From positions 1-35,930 of the forward strand of contig JAUCBJ010007795.1 of assembly GCA_032718475.1 (NCBI GenBank): a stretch of 35,930 nucleotides of DNA. Reading direction: 5' to 3'. The DNA is from Nemertoderma westbladi. Its lineage: Eukaryota; Xenacoelomorpha; Nemertodermatida; Nemertodermatidae. Made by a program: the position numbers and the translations under genes. The notes beneath the pieces were generated by a model. That model was not told the origin of the DNA and did not search any database. It saw nothing but the letters and a program-made list of their open reading frames with translations. Below, in pieces: positions 21,526 through 30,902 of the stretch (its first letter is position 1; each line of letters opens with the position of its first letter).

Positions 21526-21531
21526 AATAAA
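21526..21531 (+). terminator. CSE1L poly(A) signal
   Basis: A canonical AATAAA lies about 60 bases after the CSE1L stop codon, giving a short 3' UTR. Confidence 0.6.
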
Positions 21532-23067
21532 CCCATCCGAGATTGGGAGTGGGGTGGCGCTGACATGACGGTAAGCGAAGATGGAGAAGTGGTTACTAAC
21601 TATGCAATGATGCTTTAATTAATCTATATTATCGTAATATAATAAGAACATTACCCCCCCCCCCCCCCCCCCCTCCCCCGTCCCCCAACCCATACACCAA
21701 TAATTATGAAATATGAAACAGACTGCGACGTCATATTATTTAACTTTAATTTGGACGGTAAAAATAAATAACACTAAAACCTATGTTATTAAAAATAAAT
21801 TATTTTCTTATAATTAATCACTAAGACAATTGTTTTTTGGTATTTAGGTAACCGTTATTAAAGCAATCGATCACGATATTTTGTACTAAATAGTAAATAT
21901 TATTTAACCAAATTATAATAATTGAAAACGAAGCTGAATTAAAATGAAACTACATTCGTGCTATTTTCGTTTTTTTTGCAGTCAGTTTCATATTGTACTC
22001 GCTACAGTTATTTTAGTGTGAGAGTATTGTGTATATGTACGTATTAGTGGTTTTACACTGTGCTAAATAAATATAAGGTATTTATTACGTTATACTGTAA
22101 CCGTTTTGTGGTTATGATGGGTCTGCTACTGTGCAATTGAAATAGAATGTTTCGTTTATAAACGTGTAATAAAACAGACAGAAATAGTAAACGATCAATC
22201 ATTTGTTTTAAACAGGAAATCTATTGGGTCTCCAACTCATTGGAGACTATTATATTACTTTCAGTTTTCCCCTAAGCTATGCGGTAGCCGGTAGGTATTT
22301 ATTTTCTGATACACAGAGACTGACTTTTGTAAAACCGCCCTAGAATAATCATACCCGTTCGCTGATAGCTCACTAACCGTTCTGACTTACCCCGCATACT
22401 AAGCATGGTGGAGAGCACTGCCGATCAGAATTGTCAGGCAAGAGTGAAAAGTGCAAGACGCATGCAATTGGCCTGTTGATTCTCAATTATATTAGTCAGC
22501 TAGAATATGCCTATAATAATGAGTTTAGTTATCTTAATTATCATATTTTTAATTAAAATTGGCTAATTAGAAAAATGGTAATATTTATCAAAATTCCATA
22601 AGATAACTTTTAAAGAGCTTCCAAAGCTCGTTCGAATGAGCTAAAAACGAAAACAAATTTTTGAAAAATGACGGAGGAGTAGTAATTTGAAAATGAAAAA
22701 TTTTATTCCGAGAAAATGCCCTTCAAAGTTTAAACCGTCCCGCCAAAATTGGCTTCCTGTGTTCTGATTGGTTAATTATTTCTGGCACGAAGGATGCTCA
22801 CCAACGAGCTAAAGTGTTCATTACGGGGGTTTTCGGGGTCGCTGAATTCATTTCCGATGTCAGTTTTAATTTTTGGTGGAACCTAGTCTGTCAGTCTTCT
22901 GTCTTTCTTACAATTTGACGGACAGACCGTCATACGGAAAAACAGTGATAACTCGAGAACTGAAAGAGGTCTCACTAAGCGGTTTTCAGATTTGTGATCC
23001 TCATTAAATTCTGCTCTAGGTGAAATAAAGAAACAACAATTTTAATATTTTACCTGAGGGGGGTATA

Positions 23068-23092
23068 CCCCCCCCCCCCCCCCCCCCCCCCC
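23068..23092 (+). repeat. Poly-C tract of 25 bases
   Basis: The run is directly preceded by six G and TATA (ggggggtata). Together with the 20-base C run at 21654-21673 it is one of three long G/C homopolymers in an otherwise AT-rich region. Confidence 0.9.
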
Positions 23093-23485
23093 TTAAGTTT
23101 AAAGCGCCATTTCTGTTTATCTCACATTTAATCGGATGTTAGTAAAAAAAAATATATATTTTCTTTTTATTATCTCATTATGTCCTAAAAATTGTATGGA
23201 GATTTCAAATATACAATCGGCTTCGTCATATCTTTTTTCGTTTTTCGGTGATATTTACCGAAAAGTAAGGGACACTCAAAAATTGTTACAATACAAAAGT
23301 TGCAATTTTCAGAAATTTGAAATATACACTTAATAAGCTCTGATTCACAATCTACATAGGTTTTGTGGGGTGCCGAATGCCATGGTAATATTTATTAAGC
23401 GACTGGATGGACGACGGCTGTAGTATTATTCGTTGGGTGCGAATTTTTTCACAGCATGAAAATTTCAATATTTTGAGGAAAAGTA

Positions 23486-23800
23486 GGTTCCATTGGTCTC
23501 TTTGTGTTTTACTTAGATCGGTTAATTCCTCAACACAAAACCTATAAAAACAAAAAGCTGAAATTAATACTATTCAACAAAATTACAAGAAATCGAAAAT
23601 GTGAAATTTTGGTGCTGTCACCAACTTTTTGCACCCAGTATAAAGTAGCAGTTCCATTGGTCTGTTTTTTACTTGGATCGGTTAAATTCCTTACAGCAGA
23701 AAACTTATAAAAAACTGAAATTAATATATAATTCAATAAAATTTCAATAAATCGAGAATTTGACATTTTGGTGCGAGCACCACCTTTTTGCACCCAGTTA
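23486..23800 (+). repeat. Diverged ~162 bp tandem duplication
   Basis: The block from gttccattggtct (23487) to tttttgcacccagta (23640) is repeated from gttccattggtct (23651) to tttttgcacccagtt (23799), with shared blocks gatcggtta and ctgaaattaata between. A weaker third trace may lie near 23430-23470. The unit is not coding. Confidence 0.7.
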
Positions 23801-24283
23801 AAAGGAGTATTTTTGTTTCCCTGGTAGTATTATAATTATTTCAGTTGAATTCGCCTCCCAACAAAAAACTAGAAACCCAGAATAAAGATCTTTGAATGAA
23901 AGTTCATAAAAAACCGATACAATTTGAAATTGAAATTCCATGTTGGCATGCATACCAGCTTCAATTTACTCCACTTAATTCGCATTTATCATGGATCCTT
24001 TAACACAAATTACGTCATAACTTGGTCAAAAACTATCATGATCTCAATTTGGTATCAAAATGACCGCCGTTTATAAGGGAAATACAATTCTACAATAAAC
24101 ATAAATTCGAAAATTTGAACTCAAGGCCGCTTTCTTTGGACACTGACACCCTTGCAAATTCCCAATTGTTAGATATCATCTGCTTGCCTTTGGCGTGATT
24201 ATGAGTGGCATGATTCACGATATTTTGCCCCAAAAACGTTACTTCATACAAATATAGTGATCATTACTTGTTTTTTTTTGTAG

Positions 24284-25655
24284 ATCACCCGCTATTGGTT
24301 CAAACAGATTGCAGAACGCCTGTCACTGCCAACCAAGTTGTCAGTCTTCCGCAGTTCCTTGTAGAGCTGGGTACCTCTAGCCAACCGATAAGCAGCCCGC
24401 AGACCTCGCCACCTTACCGCTTTACCTTCGCCAAAGACCCAATAAAAGAGACCTCCAGCGTGCTGTCCAATGAGACAGTGTGTATCAGCATACCATGTCT
24501 ACCAGCCGGCCAGCCTCGCGCACCGGGTTCCCCCAAACAACGAAAGAAATCCCTGATTGGAAGGCGATCAAAACTCAAGGAGTACAAATTCCGAGAGTTT
24601 AAAGCCCCGTCCTCGGGTGCTTCTAGCCCTGGTTTCCGATCGCCCACGTCCGAACCTCCACCCACCCCGGACAACCACAAACAGTCGTACCAACTACTCC
24701 TCCACCAACAACAGATGTTCCTACAACTACAAGTCCACCAGGACAACCTCGACAAACTACAAGCTAAAGGCCCCGTCTCAGCCGAGCAGTTGGAGGCAAG
24801 CCCCGCTGCGACCGACCAATCAGAGCATCCCGCGTCGCCCGCCAGATCCGTAGTCATGGTCACCGTGGACGGCCAATCAGCTCGCGCGACCACGACCCCG
24901 GCCATGGAGCTGAAGAAGTCGGAACTCCGTCGGGAACTCAAGAAGCGAGGTCTACCGGTGTCGGGTACCAAGGAGAAGCTGATCGAGAGGTTGCTCATCA
25001 GCTACCAGGAGGGGACCCCGCCCGTGCAGCCGGCTGACCTAGCGGTGGCTAGGCAACCCTCCCCCAAGGTCCCCATACCCCGGTGCCAACCGTCGGCGCT
25101 AGGGGGCCACACCAACACCTCCGTGTACCCGTCGAGCCGTTCGTTCCCTAGCAACCCACTGAGTCCGGTCCCTGAGTCCGACGGAATCCCCCCGTCAACT
25201 AGCCTCGGCTACGCTCGTCTCGCCCAGGCCGTTGCAGACGAGCCCCCCGGCCTCAACCGGGACCTCCTCCTAAAGGTCCTCGAGAACCTCTCCATGATGA
25301 CGTCACCTCCGCCGGTGGCGGTACCTGTGACGGGCGGCGACTTCCGGTTCAGTCAGGCCCTCGCCACGCAGGCCAACATCGCGGCGCGAACACAGCAACC
25401 CGTCGCTACGGGCGGTTACCCCGACAACTCGGTGGTCCCCATAGTAACCTACCGCACCTCCACCACCGTGGTTACCATGGCGACCGCGTCGGCTCCCTGC
25501 GTTGCCACGGCCCTGTCGCCGGCGCCCATCGCCGTCACGGCCAACCCCGCCGCTACCATGACGACCACGCAGTCCCGGAACTCCAGACCGCTGAGAGTTG
25601 CTGCTCTCCTAAAGCAGCAGCACCAACAGATACAGGAACTCAACGCCAAACTCAG
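24284..25655 (+). CDS. MRTF: MRTF/myocardin-family coactivator, exon with basic region, Q-rich stretch and SAP domain
   Basis: MRTFs are coactivators of SRF that shuttle between cytoplasm and nucleus with actin. The exon follows a T-rich tract and tag|at and starts in the middle of a codon. It encodes a basic region (KQRKKSLIGRRSKLKEYKFR, about 24535-24594), a glutamine-rich helix SYQLLLHQQQMFLQLQ (about 24682-24732) matching QQQLFLQLQ of vertebrate MRTFs, and a SAP domain (24904-25011) with KSELRRELKKRGLPVSGTKE, close to the vertebrate LPVSGTK core. It then runs through a proline/serine/threonine-rich linker into the first half of a coiled coil (QQHQQIQELNAKL). It ends at CTCAG|gttagt (25655/25656). 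No RPEL actin-binding repeat is present here, so upstream exons are missing or absent. Confidence 0.9.
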
Positions 25656-26465
25656 GTTAGTGACGTCATAGGAGCTTAACGCCAAACCAGGTTAGTGACG
25701 TCATAGGAGCTCAACGCCAAACCAGGTTTGTGACGTCATAGGAGCTCTACGCTTAAGCAGGTTAGTGACGTCATATGAGCTAAACGCCAAGCTCAGGTTA
25801 GTGACGTCATAGGAACTCAACGCCAAACTATGGTTAGTTACGTCATAGGAGCTAAACGCCAAACCAGGTTAGTGACGTCATAGGAGCTCAACGCCAAACC
25901 AGGTTTGTGACGTCATAGGAGCTCAACGCTTAACCAGGTTAGTGACGTCATATGAGCTAAACGCCAAGCTCAGGTTAGTGACGTCATAGGAACTCAACGC
26001 CAAACTATGGTTAGTTACGTCATAGGAGCTAAACGCCAAGCTCAGGTTAATGACGGCATAGGAACTCAACGCCAAACTATGGTTAGTTACGTCATAGGAG
26101 CTCAACGCCAAACCAGGTTAGTGACGTCATAGGAGCTCAACGCCAAACCAGGTTAGTGACGTCAAAGGAACTCAACGCCAAACTATGGTTAGTGACGTCA
26201 TAGGAGCTCAGCGCCAAACTATGGTTTGGTTAGTGACGTCATAGGAACTCAACGCTAAACTATGGTTAGTTACTTCATAGGAGCTAAACGCCAAGCTCAG
26301 GTTAGTGACGACATAGGAACTCAATGCCAAACTAAGGTTAGTGACGTCATAGGAGCTCAATGCCAAACTCACGTTAGTGACGTCATGCCAAACTAAGGTT
26401 AGTGACGTCGTATGAGTTCAACGTCAAACTCAGGTTAGTGACGTCATAGTAGCTAAAGGCCAAAC
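25634..26465 (+). repeat. ~36 bp minisatellite copying the MRTF exon-intron boundary (about 23 units)
   Basis: Each unit is a variant of gagctcaacgccaaaccag followed by gttagtgacgtcata. The first unit is the real 3' end of the MRTF exon plus its donor; the others lie in the intron. Thus nearly every unit has a splice-donor-like site (CAG, ATG or AAG before GTTAGT or GTTTGT). Sixteen units contain a perfect TGACGTCA (25661, 25696, 25731, 25766, 25802, 25873, 25908, 25943, 25979, 26122, 26157, 26193, 26234, 26342, 26378, 26439); the rest have one or two mismatches. The first unit reads into TAG seven bases past the CRE start, so extension of the exon would stop translation. Confidence 0.93.
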
Positions 26466-26820
26466 TCCTGAAGATAAAGTTGAGTTTATGTGAAGAATCA
26501 TCTGGAGTACCTTAAATAAATAAAAGCTTAAAAAGTCAGATTGATTAAATTAATTCAATGTCGGCGAGAAATAAGGTTCAGCGGAGGTCGGTATTAGGGT
26601 TCGGCATTGGGGGGAAGGAAGAGAGATATCTATCCAACCTTTAATGTAAACACAATAAATTGATAATATTAACATTAGGGGTGGGGTGTACTAGATAATA
26701 AAGGGTACCCGGTACCAGTACATCCTGTACATCTACAGTTTACGATGTTTCTTTCAATTTAAACTCAAATTTTCAAGCACTCGCGTTATGTTGGTCTGAA
26801 CAATCAGTTTTGTTTCAGTG

Positions 26821-26826
26821 TTTATT
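26821..26826 (-). terminator. Possible UTP23 poly(A) signal
   Basis: TTTATT on the plus strand is AATAAA on the minus strand, about 200 bases beyond the UTP23 stop. Other signals may be used. Confidence 0.3.
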
Positions 26827-27028
26827 ATCCATCTTCTCGCTGGCCCTCGGATTTTATAACGCTACAATCACATAAAGGTCTATATTATAAGCCATAAAGT
26901 AAATGAGTTATAACAATTATTAGGTAGTTCTGGGTAAAAGGCGGATTGTGTAATTTAATCAAACTGATATGTCGCCATATTGTACAGATGTAATAATATC
27001 AATAATAATAATATCAACATTCTAGAAT

Positions 27029-27832
27029 CTAGTTATTGCCATCCATCGGACGCCCCTTTAGCTCACTAAGTTCCCGTTTAACGTGGTCCGATATCCTCAT
27101 TCGATGTCTCTTACGTTTCTTAACCTCAATATTAACACCATCGACCCCTTTACTCTTCAATTTCTTCGACTTTAAACAACTCAACGGATTGGCTCCCCGC
27201 TTCTTCCGTCTCCTAGCAACCTTGGTCGCTCCCCCTGGCGGCAGTCCCCGCGCCGCCTTCAATACATCCAGTTTCTCTCTCTCGCCGCTGGATGGCGCAC
27301 ATTGACCGCCCTTCACAGCCGCCCCTTTGGCCATAGACACGTCGGCTGGTTTACCGAGCACTACTGTGTTCTGTACAATGTAAAGCAATGGGACACCGGC
27401 CAGCTGATTGACTCCATTCGTTAACTCCGGGTCCTGAGTAGCCACCATGAAATGATTTGGGTTACCCTTTCCTACCAACCCTAATATACACTTATTAGCC
27501 GCTATCCTAGCGATGGGGTTACGGGTTCGACCCCTACTCGCCGCCTTTCCGCCGTGCTTGCACTCCTTTACCCGGAACGCTTTTGTCACGAGCCTCGCCC
27601 CATAGAAGGAGGCCCCAAGGTTCTCCAACTCTGCCAGCACGCAACCGGTAGTGGAACAGACCACATCACGACCAAAGTACTTAGGTAGTTGTTCCGCAAT
27701 CTGTACTTTGTATTTGAGAGCGGCCTGAGCGAAAGTTCCGTCCACGAGAACTTGGAATGGAGCGCGGAACCCAAATAAATTCTCGTAGAACGCGAGACAT
27801 TGTTTGACCTTCTTTTGTCGTTTACATTTCAT
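27029..27832 (-). CDS. UTP23: UTP23, SSU-processome PIN-like protein
   Basis: UTP23 acts in the nucleolus in early 18S rRNA processing and in release of the U17/snR30 snoRNA. The 267-residue frame opens with KRQKKVKQCLAFYENLFGFR and LVDGTFAQAAL (D31), as in the human protein. A degenerate PIN domain runs to about residue 160 and includes ATQD (131-134), GVPLLYIVQNTVVL and the zinc-ligand set C59/C64, C91-H93 and C115. The conserved GANPLSCLKSKK motif (213-224) and a strongly basic tail follow. The family is near 250 residues, so this is complete. It is intronless, lies antisense in an MRTF intron, and starts 29 nt after the YBEY stop on the same strand, so the two may share a transcript. Confidence 0.95.
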   Translation of the reverse strand: MKCKRQKKVKQCLAFYENLFGFRAPFQVLVDGTFAQAALKYKVQIAEQLPKYFGRDVVCSTTGCVLAELENLGASFYGARLVTKAFRVKECKHGGKAASRGRTRNPIARIAANKCILGLVGKGNPNHFMVATQDPELTNGVNQLAGVPLLYIVQNTVVLGKPADVSMAKGAAVKGGQCAPSSGEREKLDVLKAARGLPPGGATKVARRRKKRGANPLSCLKSKKLKSKGVDGVNIEVKKRKRHRMRISDHVKRELSELKGRPMDGNN

Positions 27833-27861
27833 CGTGTAATTCCTTCCTTCTCAATCCCTAC

Positions 27862-28332
27862 TCACCGAAGTAAAGATTTCAGCTGAATCGAGGATCCTAA
27901 ATGCGCTAGAAGTTGATTCTCTTTTCGCTTCATCCGTTGGTAGTTAGTCTCGTTGTCGTGATCGTATCCGAGGATGTGGACGAGGCCGTGGATGGCCGTA
28001 GCGGTGAGCGCGTTGTGGAAGGTTTCCCGTCGACTCCCTCCGTACCGGATATATTCGACCCCGAGATAGACCTCCCCCAGTTCGTTCAACTCTCCGCTAC
28101 CGGTAATCAACCCTTGTTCTTCTTCCGTATACCGGAATGCCAGTACGTCTGTAGCGCGGTTTACTTTCCTGTAAATACGATTTAGTTTATGTATGCGGTT
28201 GTTGGAAACCAGACTGAATGTTATCGAATACGATTCTAGTTTCTCCGCTCGGAGAACAGTATCCAGGCGAGATAGTATTAGTCGCTGGTTTATAAAGACG
28301 ATTCTCTGTAGATTCCTCAATACAGCTGGCAT
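27862..28332 (-). CDS. YBEY: YBEY, rRNA maturation / mitochondrial endoribonuclease
   Basis: YBEY is a UPF0054 metalloenzyme; in animals it acts in mitochondrial ribosome maturation. The 156-residue protein shows the full zinc motif HGLVHILGYDH (H115, H119, H125), plus NRIYRKVNRATDVLAF (51-66) and ELGEVYLGVEYI, which align with the human protein (about 167 residues). The N-terminus MPAVLRNLQRIV matches the family start, so the ATG choice is firm. It is a single exon. The stop codon TGA (27862-27864) sits within a donor-like sequence CG|GTGAGT, which could allow alternative splicing. It is upstream of UTP23 in transcription order. Confidence 0.96.
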   Translation of the reverse strand: MPAVLRNLQRIVFINQRLILSRLDTVLRAEKLESYSITFSLVSNNRIHKLNRIYRKVNRATDVLAFRYTEEEQGLITGSGELNELGEVYLGVEYIRYGGSRRETFHNALTATAIHGLVHILGYDHDNETNYQRMKRKENQLLAHLGSSIQLKSLLR

Positions 28333-29123
28333 TTATTGAAATTTAGTCTTCCGGTAACTGCCATTCATTCAGTTTCTATGTTATGCTGTTATGTACCGGC
28401 AAAGCCTTAAAATATATATACCACCGGTAGATACCGTTACCGGTACTGTATCTACGCTACCAGTCTACGATGCGAAGAAGGCACCAATCGACCAACCCTA
28501 TTCTATCGGGTTATATAAACGAACGTGTACGTACAGGTGTACCTGGTCTTTATGATTCATAAACAAAAAATTATCAGGTTTTATGTTTTATCGGGTAAAA
28601 GGACAATCAGACAATTGTATTGTAGGCTGTAGGCCATGGGGAAAAGGGTAAGGTAAACGGTCCGGTAAACGGAAGCGCAATGTAGCAAATTATTGAACAT
28701 TGTCATAAAAATAATTATCCTGTAGTAAGTTAAGTACAAATGACCCGTCCCACCGTCCCATCCCATGCCACATCCCACGCAGTAACTCACGGAGTAACAG
28801 AACTACAGTTACAACAACAGGTGGCCTACTACTGTACTATGTATTGTGGACTGATTTTGATTTTTTGAATTTTCCTCCACATTATTATCACCTGCTTTTG
28901 TCCTTCAGGTAGTCCTCAGCAGCTGGTGGTTGATATTTATTTTTGTTTTACAGTTGTTGTTTTATTATCCTGACTGAATACGAGCTAATATTGAACCCGT
29001 GGACTGGACATTACGCTTTTAATATTAACCTTAATGGTTGTTGTATTGGTGTAAACATTTCTTACTTACATATACAAGTATGTAAATATTTATTTATAAA
29101 ATATATATGTTATATTTTTTCAG
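28333..29123. promoter_or_regulatory. Region upstream of YBEY inside the MRTF intron
   Basis: No gene was seen. A promoter for the YBEY-UTP23 pair should lie to the right of 28332; the sequence there is rich in ACCGGTA-type short palindromes (28395-28460), but I cannot identify a core promoter. The last bases before 29124 are the T-rich acceptor of the next MRTF exon. Confidence 0.35.
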
Positions 29124-29271
29124 ATTTTCTGACATTCGAATCCAAGAGCAACAACGTCTCTTGTTGCACCAGCAACAATACATCACCAATCTCAATGCAG
29201 CCTACGCACAATTAATATCCGATCGCACTATGGTTGGCTCCAATATGTCTATCTCGCCAAACAATCACAAG
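29124..29271 (+). CDS. MRTF: MRTF-family coactivator, coiled-coil exon
   Basis: This 148 nt exon supplies one base to complete an Arg codon and then 49 residues: FSDIRIQEQQRLLLHQQQ, continuing into ITNLNAAYAQL and a Ser/Asn-rich end (SNMSISPNNHK). The glutamine/leucine heptads continue the coiled coil begun at the end of the preceding exon; in MRTFs this leucine-zipper segment serves dimerisation. Acceptor ttttttcag and donor cacaag|gtgagt are both strong; it ends in phase 0. Confidence 0.85.
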
Positions 29272-30007
29272 GTGAGTTGCAAGTTTTACTTCCGGTGCGA
29301 ATGCTTTAATGCGTCTATAGCCAGGGAAACTTTGCGAAGAAAACTTTGCTTTTAAAATTTGTCGGATATTTATTAAATTAAACTCTTTAACCTATATTGG
29401 TTATTCACATCCGAACAGAATTGTAACTACGAATTTTATTTATTTATTTATCAAGCCCGTTAAGAAAAAAACCTTACCGGTAGGTGTGTTAGTACCAAAG
29501 TATGTAAAAAACTAAAAAGCAACAAGACCTAGACGTTGTATGCATTCAGTGATCAGCTGACGGCAGCCAGCTGATCGGTAGGTTTCGCCCCGCAACTGAA
29601 GGCATTCTCAGGAGGCCAAGCCAGGAAATGTAGAGAGAAATTCACAAAGGGAGACAGAACGAGTATTGAAATGAAGAGAGAGGTATGTAGGTAACTTACC
29701 ACTGGGAAGCAGCACCACAAACTTAAAGACTACTTCAAAAATTATAACTAATAACAAGCTGACAATGTCAGCCCTGACAAGGGCGACTCTCATATGTTCT
29801 AAAACATACAGACTACAGAATCGAATTCGTTGTACCTATGTTCGGCGGGCCTTCCAACTAGAGTAGTGAGTGTAATAAACACGATGACATGATAACGATT
29901 AAAAGTGCCACTTCGTTTGACGAGTATGTTAACTATATAATATAATAAAAAAACAATATATCTTCACAATGTTTATTTTTTTCTGTAATCTGTTTTTCCA
30001 TCCTTAG
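29272..30007 (+). other. MRTF intron (736 bp)
   Basis: The intron runs from aag|gtgagt to the acceptor tttttccatccttag. No gene was seen inside. A short inverted match around tcagctg/cagctga lies at about 29555-29575. Confidence 0.8.
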
Positions 30008-30124
30008 CCAAACCATCCGAATATTCTACCCAATGAAACCTTGAACGGTATTATGCCACCTAACATAGGTTCCCTTAACAACAGTTTACAAAATCCCTCC
30101 ATTTACGGCTTGGATGCGTTTCAG
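30008..30124 (+). CDS. MRTF: MRTF-family coactivator, 39-residue exon
   Basis: The 117 nt exon is phase 0 at both ends and encodes PNHPNILPNETLNGIMPPNI followed by GSLNNSLQNPSIYGLDAFQ, an Asn/Pro/Ser-rich linker without a domain I can name. Acceptor atccttag and donor tttcag|gtttgt are reasonable. It is included because its phase, open frame and composition fit the exons on both sides. Confidence 0.75.
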
Positions 30125-30195
30125 GTTTGTGAAATATTTTCTATAACTCTGTGTCACAGACAATAAGTCTAAAAGATAACTGTGCATTAATTAAT

Positions 30196-30446
30196 ATTTC
30201 GTGGTAGCTCAGTTAGTTGAGCGCCGGGCCTGCAATCTAATGGTTGTAGGTTCAGCCCCTCCAGGGTCCACTCAGCCTTTCATCCACTGGGGTCAATAAA
30301 ATGAGTACCAGTTAAATAACTGGGAGCAAATCTTGGGATAGGAGTCGCGCCCACCCCTACCCTCGGATAGCAGCTATCGAAAGAGCAAAGAGGAGCCTTT
30401 GGGTCGCCTCCGGCTTCGGCCGACTGTTTGCTTTTTGCTTTTGCTT
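30196..30446 (+). mobile_element. tRNA-derived SINE with a Ceph-like central domain
   Basis: The 5' part is tRNA-like: gtggtagctcagttagttga (A box region, 30201 onward) and ggttcagcccc (B box, 30249-30259). It is followed by the block tcagcctttcatcc ... ggggtcaataaaatgagtac (about 30271-30310), which closely resembles the conserved central domain of Ceph-type SINEs described in cephalopods and later other invertebrates. The tail is T-rich (gctttttgcttttgctt). A perfect 12 bp duplication gcattaattaat (30184-30195 and 30447-30458) bounds the insertion. The domain naming is from memory of the family. Confidence 0.85.
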
Positions 30447-30464
30447 GCATTAATTAATTAATAA

Positions 30465-30718
30465 CTATTTACATCATTGTGTGCAAAGTAGCACTTTGCA
30501 GCGTTATGACCCGACTTTATTAATGTACCGAACGAGCGAAGCGAGGGAGGTTTACATAAATAACCAATGTGTTGGTAAGCTGCATTTTTCGAGGTGTTTG
30601 TTATCATTCGAGGTTAAGACCCCTAGATCCCTTCCTGTACTAAATGTATAAATAAACAAGGGCCTTTAACGCTGGAAAGTGACCTTTGCAAGCAATGATG
30701 TATGTAATTTTGTTACAT
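30465..30718. mobile_element. Short inverted-repeat (MITE-like) element, copy 1
   Basis: The start (tacatcattgtgtgcaaag, then cactttgcagcgtta) is mirrored at the end (30665-30718, taacgctggaaagtg ... atgtatgtaatt). The interior has the cgaacgagcgaagcgaggg tract and, at 30567-30655, a partial copy of the arm of the hammerhead-bearing element, perhaps a nested insertion. Confidence 0.6.
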
Positions 30719-30902
30719 TTTGTCAACTTATCAGCGTTCGGTATGTGAAGAAAGGATTTTATGGATACTCATTTATATGTATATATCGAATATAAGTGAA
30801 ATTTATTAACAGGTACACTGGTACACAGTATTAATTATACATTTAAATCTAATTAAAGTTTATTGGAAGTTATTTCCTGCATGTGTGTGATAAATCGTTA
30901 AT

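Larger units (their letters stand above)
21535..24283. other. Non-coding stretch between CSE1L and the first clear MRTF exon
   Basis: No convincing exon was found; I looked specifically for RPEL-type repeats and saw none. It holds a 20-base C run (21654-21673) followed by more C-rich sequence, a 25-base C run (23068-23092), and a ~162 bp diverged tandem duplication near 23486-23800. If the exon at 11224 belongs to MRTF, this stretch is intronic; otherwise it may include the MRTF promoter. Confidence 0.5.
25656..29123 (+). other. MRTF intron (3468 bp) hosting antisense UTP23 and YBEY
   Basis: The donor after 25655 (phase 2) and the acceptor ttttttcag|a at 29123/29124 give an Arg codon across the junction and join the two halves of a glutamine/leucine-rich coiled coil. 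The intron contains the boundary minisatellite and, on the other strand, two complete single-exon genes. Spacers 26466-27028 and 28333-29123 show no further gene. Confidence 0.88.

Noticed and set aside
22404-22476. Possible first MRTF exon (open frame from ATG at 22404)
   Set aside because: There is no RPEL-like sequence, no strong GT donor, and its only plausible junction has the wrong phase for the exon at 24284.
25923-26111. Minus-strand 62-residue repetitive protein
   Set aside because: It is a translation of the minisatellite in a frame that happens to lack stops.
25656-26465. CRISPR-like array of direct repeats
   Set aside because: The repeats are contiguous with no unique spacers, the context is an animal intron, and the unit is explained by the exon boundary.
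28943-29215. Open frame crossing the 29124 acceptor
   Set aside because: It is in a different frame from the conserved coiled-coil exon and is mostly AT-rich intron.
30201-30275. Functional tRNA gene
   Set aside because: Arms are imperfect and the sequence runs straight into a SINE central domain and tail with target duplications; it is the tRNA-like head of a SINE.
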